Assembly: GCA_951812395.1 (NCBI GenBank)
Contig: CATOSD010000001.1
Coordinates: 496,001-560,000 of the forward strand
Direction: 5' to 3'
Source: an uncultured Dehalococcoidia bacterium
GTDB taxonomy: Bacteria; Chloroflexota; Dehalococcoidia; Lucifugimonadales; CATOSD01
DNA length: 64,000 bases
Made by a program: the position numbers and the translations under genes. Positions 60,774-64,000 of this stretch are shown piece by piece; the first letter of the stretch is position 1, and each line of letters starts with the position of its first letter. Below the pieces are notes generated by a model. That model did no database searches, was not told the DNA's origin, and saw only the letters and a list, made by a program, of their open reading frames with translations.

Positions 60774-60980
60774 ATCAAGTCTCCTGAAAGTGAAATGATA
60801 CTTAGTCGCAATATGTTACACGACACAGAGCTAACTGTCAACCTGTGCGAGCGCGCGGAACCTGGAGGCCTATTGAGAGCATATGGTATGTAGTATCAAT
60901 TAAGTTGTGAGGAGGAAGGCGTGGATAACCGGGGTTAAATCTCCTAGCTCATCTACCGCCACGTCCCCGCTGCCGGCCGC
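60774..60980. other. Intergenic, AT-rich promoter region
   Basis: The stretch near 60800-60910 is AT-rich (for example GCATATGGTATGTAGTATCAATTAAG) and probably holds the promoter for the leftward methyltransferase. A strong AGGAGGA ribosome site at about 60910 precedes only a five-codon frame (GTG to TAA), perhaps a remnant of a lost gene. Confidence 0.4.
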
Positions 60981-61064
60981 CTACTCGTCCTTCAGCGCCG
61001 CGCCGCAGGCCGCGCAAAAGTTGCCGATTGGAGGTCGCTCTACGACTGTAGCTGCTCTAGCCAT
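60981..61064 (-). pseudogene. Zinc-ribbon tail remnant
   Basis: A 27-codon frame ends in NFCAACGAALKDE, nearly the same as the C-terminus of the DUF4349 lipoprotein at 61951 (NFCTGCGASLKDG). Only the second CxxC of a zinc ribbon is left. It looks like the tail of a degraded paralogue. No ribosome site precedes its ATG. Confidence 0.45.
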
Positions 61065-61079
61065 CCGCGCAGGCTGCGA

Positions 61080-61535
61080 CTAGAGACTGCGGTAAGGCGT
61101 GAAGTTAATGGCCCTTTCCTCACCGGTCTCAATTGCCGCAAGGTACAGGCTGAAGTCCACTGTGAGCAACGGAATTTCCGTCGTAATGACTTCCAACAGG
61201 GCGGCGTCCGTCAACCCCAACTCTTCGAATTTGATGCTTGACGAGGCATCAGCGCTGGCAACTACGACTTCCCGACTCTCGTGGATAAGGAATTGCAACC
61301 TCCTCATCAAGAGGGATCGCTCGGGCTCTCCATGCTGGCTGAGCAGATTAGATGTCTCGGTGAGGGTGTTAGGCGTTACGAAAAGACGGTCGGCGTTTTC
61401 GAGAAGTTCGACCAGGATGTCGTAATCTTCAGCCGAGTAGTTTCTTAAGCGTCGGTGCTTGGCGATAAGTTCCCGGCTTTCACTACCCACAACCAGCAGG
61501 ACGAACAGGTTAGCGTCCAGAAAGTACCCTTCCAA
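61080..61535 (-). CDS. PIN-domain toxin candidate
   Basis: The 151-residue protein has the PIN acidic residues in order: FLDANLFVLLVVG (Asp), VTPNTLTETSNLLS (Glu), LTDAALLEVI (Asp) and LLTVDFSLYLAA (Asp). PIN proteins are metal-dependent RNases, mostly VapC-type toxins. The start is the ATG at 61535, ten bases after the stop of the small upstream gene, consistent with an antitoxin-toxin operon. Confidence 0.8.
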   Translation of the reverse strand: MEGYFLDANLFVLLVVGSESRELIAKHRRLRNYSAEDYDILVELLENADRLFVTPNTLTETSNLLSQHGEPERSLLMRRLQFLIHESREVVVASADASSSIKFEELGLTDAALLEVITTEIPLLTVDFSLYLAAIETGEERAINFTPYRSL

Positions 61536-61545
61536 CGGGCCTGGC

Positions 61546-61821
61546 TCACTTGGCGTCCTGCAAAATGCGATCTTTGACCGATGTGACAGTACGAGTCTGG
61601 TTGTCGATGCGAATGACCTTGAAGGAACGCCTCAGCCCTTTCTGTCCCAAGGTGATAGTCGCCAGCCCACCCTGGTCCCATGGCCGTGAGAATCCGACTG
61701 TTACTTCCCAGAACCGACCGACTTGCTCTATTTCTTCCAATCCGACGTTGCCGATACCTTCTTCAGCGAACAAGTCGGCCACGTGATCCTTGGCAAGTTT
61801 TACAGCCTCTTTCACATCCAC
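61546..61821 (-). CDS. Small protein upstream of the PIN gene, antitoxin candidate
   Basis: The 91-residue protein MDVKEAVKLAKDHVADLFAE...LEEIEQVGRFWEVTVGFSRPW is an alpha/beta domain with a conserved W-x-V-T-V-G-F strand. I know it from hypothetical proteins encoded beside PIN genes, but not as a named antitoxin family. It has no obvious DNA-binding motif. The close spacing to the PIN gene suggests it neutralises or partners it. Confidence 0.65.
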   Translation of the reverse strand: MDVKEAVKLAKDHVADLFAEEGIGNVGLEEIEQVGRFWEVTVGFSRPWDQGGLATITLGQKGLRRSFKVIRIDNQTRTVTSVKDRILQDAK

Positions 61822-61950
61822 GACAAGGCCCCCCTGCTTCTCTTCATAGGCTCATTCTAGCATGGCAGTCCTTGGCGAATCGCCGCTGTCTGACCGATGG
61901 CGCGTTATAGCCGCTGTCCCCCTGCGCCTGCCCAAAAGGGACCCCGTCCT

Positions 61951-64000
61951 CTACCCGTCCTTCAGTGACGCGCCGCAACCCGTGCAGAAGTTGTCGTCCG
62001 CCGAGTTCCTGACGCCACAGCTCGGACACTCGACCCCGTCCTCGGTCGAAGGCTCATCGGCGGCGCTCTGGTCAAACATCGCGCCGCCGGGCCATGGGCC
62101 GGCCGACCGGCCGCTAATCAGCCGCTGCAGAGCGGGCCGCCAGCCTCCGCGCCTGGAAATCCAGTTCAGCAGGAAGATCAGGACAAGTGCGCCTCCCCAG
62201 AGCGGGCTGAGGAAGAAAACCCAGATCCCGCCGATCACGATGGCCCTGAGGACTGTCGTCAGCACCCTGACGGCGTTTTTGCTGGTGCCCTCGACGTTGT
62301 AGCCTCCGACCACCCAGCCCCGGCCCTCGACCACGGTGACGGAGACGGAGTGCGAAGCCTCCACGATGCCCGCTTCGCTGTCGCCCGTCACGGTGAGAGT
62401 CGCGATGTAGGGATCGCGCTGCTCGTGGACGTACTCGTGCTCGGTCTCCACGGTGTTGCCCTCGTCGACGGACCCCTCCTCAGGGGCGGAGCCGTCGCCG
62501 AAGCTCCAGCGGTACCTCAGATTCGATACGCCGTCCGGGCGAGTGAACGTTCCCTTGAACCGCGCGGCCGAGCCGGCTTCCGTAGTGACCGCCTCTCCGG
62601 CTGACACTATCAACACCGGCACCTCGGTGACAGTCACGACGAGTTTGTCCGTCCCATTCACCACTCCCGCCTCTCCGGCGCCGACCATCTTGATCTGAAC
62701 GATGTACGGCGACTCGGTGGAGCTGCTGTACACGTGGTTGGTGACACCGGTAACCATGCGGTCGGAGTCCTCGGTGAGGATCACGCGGTTGCCGCCTACC
62801 GGGGCGGCGCCGTCGCCGAAGTCCCAGGTGTAGGTGAACTCGTCTATGCCGGGCGGCGGCTCGAAGAAGGCGCGGAACCGGACGCTGCGGCTAACCGCCG
62901 TAGTCTTGTCCCCGCCCGCGTCCACCGGCATCTGCTCCGTGTCGACCACGTCGACTCTGATGGTGTCCTTGCCGAATAGCGGGCTGGTCTCGGAGTCGCC
63001 CGTTATCCGCACGTCCACGAAGTACGGCGAGTCCCGGTAATCGCCGAAGACGTGGGCTACCGAGGCGGTGACTCGTACTCCCGGCTCGGTTGTCGGGGCG
63101 GTAAACGTGTCCACGACCCGCTCCGAGCGGTCGCCGAAGTCCCACTCCACCCGGAACGCCGATGTTTCGTCGGGGGTTCGGAAGCTCGCCTTGAAGCGGA
63201 CTGTCTGTCCGATGCTTACCGTGCGGTCGGCGCCGGCGTCGACGTTCAGGTCGACCCGTCTCACCCGCATCGCCACGTTGATGAGCGAGAACGCGGACGT
63301 CTCTTCGAGCAACTTCAGCCGGCCCAGCAGTATCTCGAGCTCCTCCTGCACCTCCGTAAGAGTCTTCCGAATTTCGAGAGCGTTCTCGGCGTCTTCCGCC
63401 TGAATGAGCAGCTCCAGCAGCGCCGTCTGGGTCGCGCGCAGATTCCTCACGCGCGACTCGGAGTCAAAGTACTCGGCGGTAACGTCCTTGCTCGTCGAAA
63501 GCTCAGCCTCGACCTCGGTTGCGGTACCCCTGACCCGGGCGACTGCCTCGTCGAGCCGGTCGGCGGGCACCCGCACGGCTATCCGTCCGCTGAAGTCGTC
63601 AGCCCTCTCGGAGGACACCGTCCAGCCGCCCATGTTCGCCGCGATAGAGGCCACCCTGTCCATCGAATCCTGGACGTCGGCCACCACAAGGCCCATGTCC
63701 ACCGTGCGAATCACGATCCGACGCTGTTGTACGAGCGTCGCCACGTCGCCGCCGGAGGACGTCTCCTCGTCGGCCGCGGCGTCAGTCCCGGCATCCGAGG
63801 AGGAAACGGCCATGGAAGGGGCGGCTGTCGGTGCGGCAGCTGGCACGGCAGGCTGAACTGGAGCAACCTGTTGAGCAGCCGGGGCGGGCGCCGGGGGCGC
63901 CGGCGTCGGGGCCTGTTGCTGCAAGGGTGCGTCGAATTCATCCCCAGCGGAGCACGCGAAGCTTGCCCCAAGCATCACGGCCACCAGCGCGATGGTGGCG
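61951..64000 (-). CDS. DUF4349 lipoprotein with three PKD-type domains and a zinc ribbon, N-terminus at the window edge
   Basis: The frame runs off the right edge within a signal peptide (ALVAVMLGASFAC), whose Cys is a lipobox. After a Pro/Ala-rich linker comes a DUF4349 domain (IVIRTVDMGLVVADVQDSMD, MGGWTVSSERADDFSG, VRVPADRLDEAVA, coiled-coil LTEVQEELEILLGRLKLLEE). Three PKD-like units follow, each with a Trp-Asp/Ser-Phe-Gly-Asp motif (VEWDFGDRSE, YTWDFGDGAAP, YRWSFGDGSAP). Near the end are hydrophobic helices (AIVIGGIWVFFLSPLWGG, LVLIFLLNWI) and a zinc ribbon CPSCGVRNSADDNFCTGCG. DUF4349 proteins are surface proteins of unclear function. The exact start lies outside the window. Confidence 0.85.
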   Translation of the reverse strand, partial: ATIALVAVMLGASFACSAGDEFDAPLQQQAPTPAPPAPAPAAQQVAPVQPAVPAAAPTAAPSMAVSSSDAGTDAAADEETSSGGDVATLVQQRRIVIRTVDMGLVVADVQDSMDRVASIAANMGGWTVSSERADDFSGRIAVRVPADRLDEAVARVRGTATEVEAELSTSKDVTAEYFDSESRVRNLRATQTALLELLIQAEDAENALEIRKTLTEVQEELEILLGRLKLLEETSAFSLINVAMRVRRVDLNVDAGADRTVSIGQTVRFKASFRTPDETSAFRVEWDFGDRSERVVDTFTAPTTEPGVRVTASVAHVFGDYRDSPYFVDVRITGDSETSPLFGKDTIRVDVVDTEQMPVDAGGDKTTAVSRSVRFRAFFEPPPGIDEFTYTWDFGDGAAPVGGNRVILTEDSDRMVTGVTNHVYSSSTESPYIVQIKMVGAGEAGVVNGTDKLVVTVTEVPVLIVSAGEAVTTEAGSAARFKGTFTRPDGVSNLRYRWSFGDGSAPEEGSVDEGNTVETEHEYVHEQRDPYIATLTVTGDSEAGIVEASHSVSVTVVEGRGWVVGGYNVEGTSKNAVRVLTTVLRAIVIGGIWVFFLSPLWGGALVLIFLLNWISRRGGWRPALQRLISGRSAGPWPGGAMFDQSAADEPSTEDGVECPSCGVRNSADDNFCTGCGASLKDG

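Noticed and set aside
60907..60935. A strong AGGAGGA ribosome site before a five-codon frame
   Set aside because: Too short to call a leader peptide without a downstream gene on that strand.
1..64000. tRNA, rRNA or riboswitch genes
   Set aside because: None was recognised by eye; a covariance-model scan was not possible.

Overview
The window looks like one chromosomal contig of a high-GC, uncultivated environmental bacterium. The catabolic genes fit the enzyme load reported for SAR202-like Chloroflexota or sponge symbionts: a molybdenum hydroxylase, a luciferase-like flavin monooxygenase, a phosphotriesterase-like hydrolase, a benzoylformate-decarboxylase-like enzyme, a deazaflavin-type nitroreductase, MBL hydrolases and a class III aminotransferase. 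That placement is an inference from gene content and style; there is no rRNA or marker gene here. Short palindromic repeats are scattered between genes and, in one case, inside a gene.

Layout. 1-5.1 kb: a cut-off DUF433-like gene, a three-subunit xanthine-dehydrogenase-family operon and a DUF433/DUF5615 toxin-antitoxin pair. 5.1-16.7 kb: an orphan HigA-type regulator, metabolic genes, a decayed MBL hydrolase, and an aminotransferase whose broken second copy is split by an ABC exporter. 16.9-20.2 kb: a RecQ-like helicase fused to a phosphoribosyltransferase domain, translationally coupled to a DprA-like protein; this is a probable DNA-processing or defence pair. 20.3-31.7 kb: hydrolase, kinase, methyltransferase, a large BNR-repeat protein, a STAS protein, an MBL hydrolase, two lipoproteins, two overlapping tiny membrane proteins and an enoyl-CoA hydratase.

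31.7-40.3 kb is a lower-GC defence-type island. A compact five-gene operon (small protein, DndD-like SMC ATPase, HerA-like ATPase, DNA methyltransferase, HEPN-motif protein) lies between two nearly identical 207-bp copies of the 3' end of the enoyl-CoA hydratase gene. An IS5-family element cuts the HerA gene. Removing the IS and one CTAG target copy restores a 525-codon frame exactly, so the system appears to have been inactivated recently.

43.0-59.8 kb is a complete type I-E CRISPR-Cas locus: a 98-repeat array, then cas2, cas1, cas6e, cas5e, cas7e, a Cse2 gene, cas8e and, across a 1.2-kb gap, cas3. The standout is that the Cse2 (Cas11) subunit carries an N-terminal VRR-NUC-type nuclease domain with its key residues present. 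Other oddities are a palindromic repeat inserted in frame in cas5e, a four-cysteine insert in Cas6e, a tiny 4xCxxC protein gene between cas3 and cas8e, and beside it a solitary CRISPR-repeat-like sequence on the opposite strand. 59.9-64 kb holds a methyltransferase, a PIN-type toxin-antitoxin pair and a DUF4349/PKD lipoprotein that runs off the window.

The best candidates for something undescribed are the nuclease-Cse2 type I-E effector with its accessory small protein and solo repeat, the DndD/HerA/methyltransferase/HEPN operon, and the RecQ-PRTase/DprA pair. No database search was run. Family calls rest on recognised motifs and gene order.
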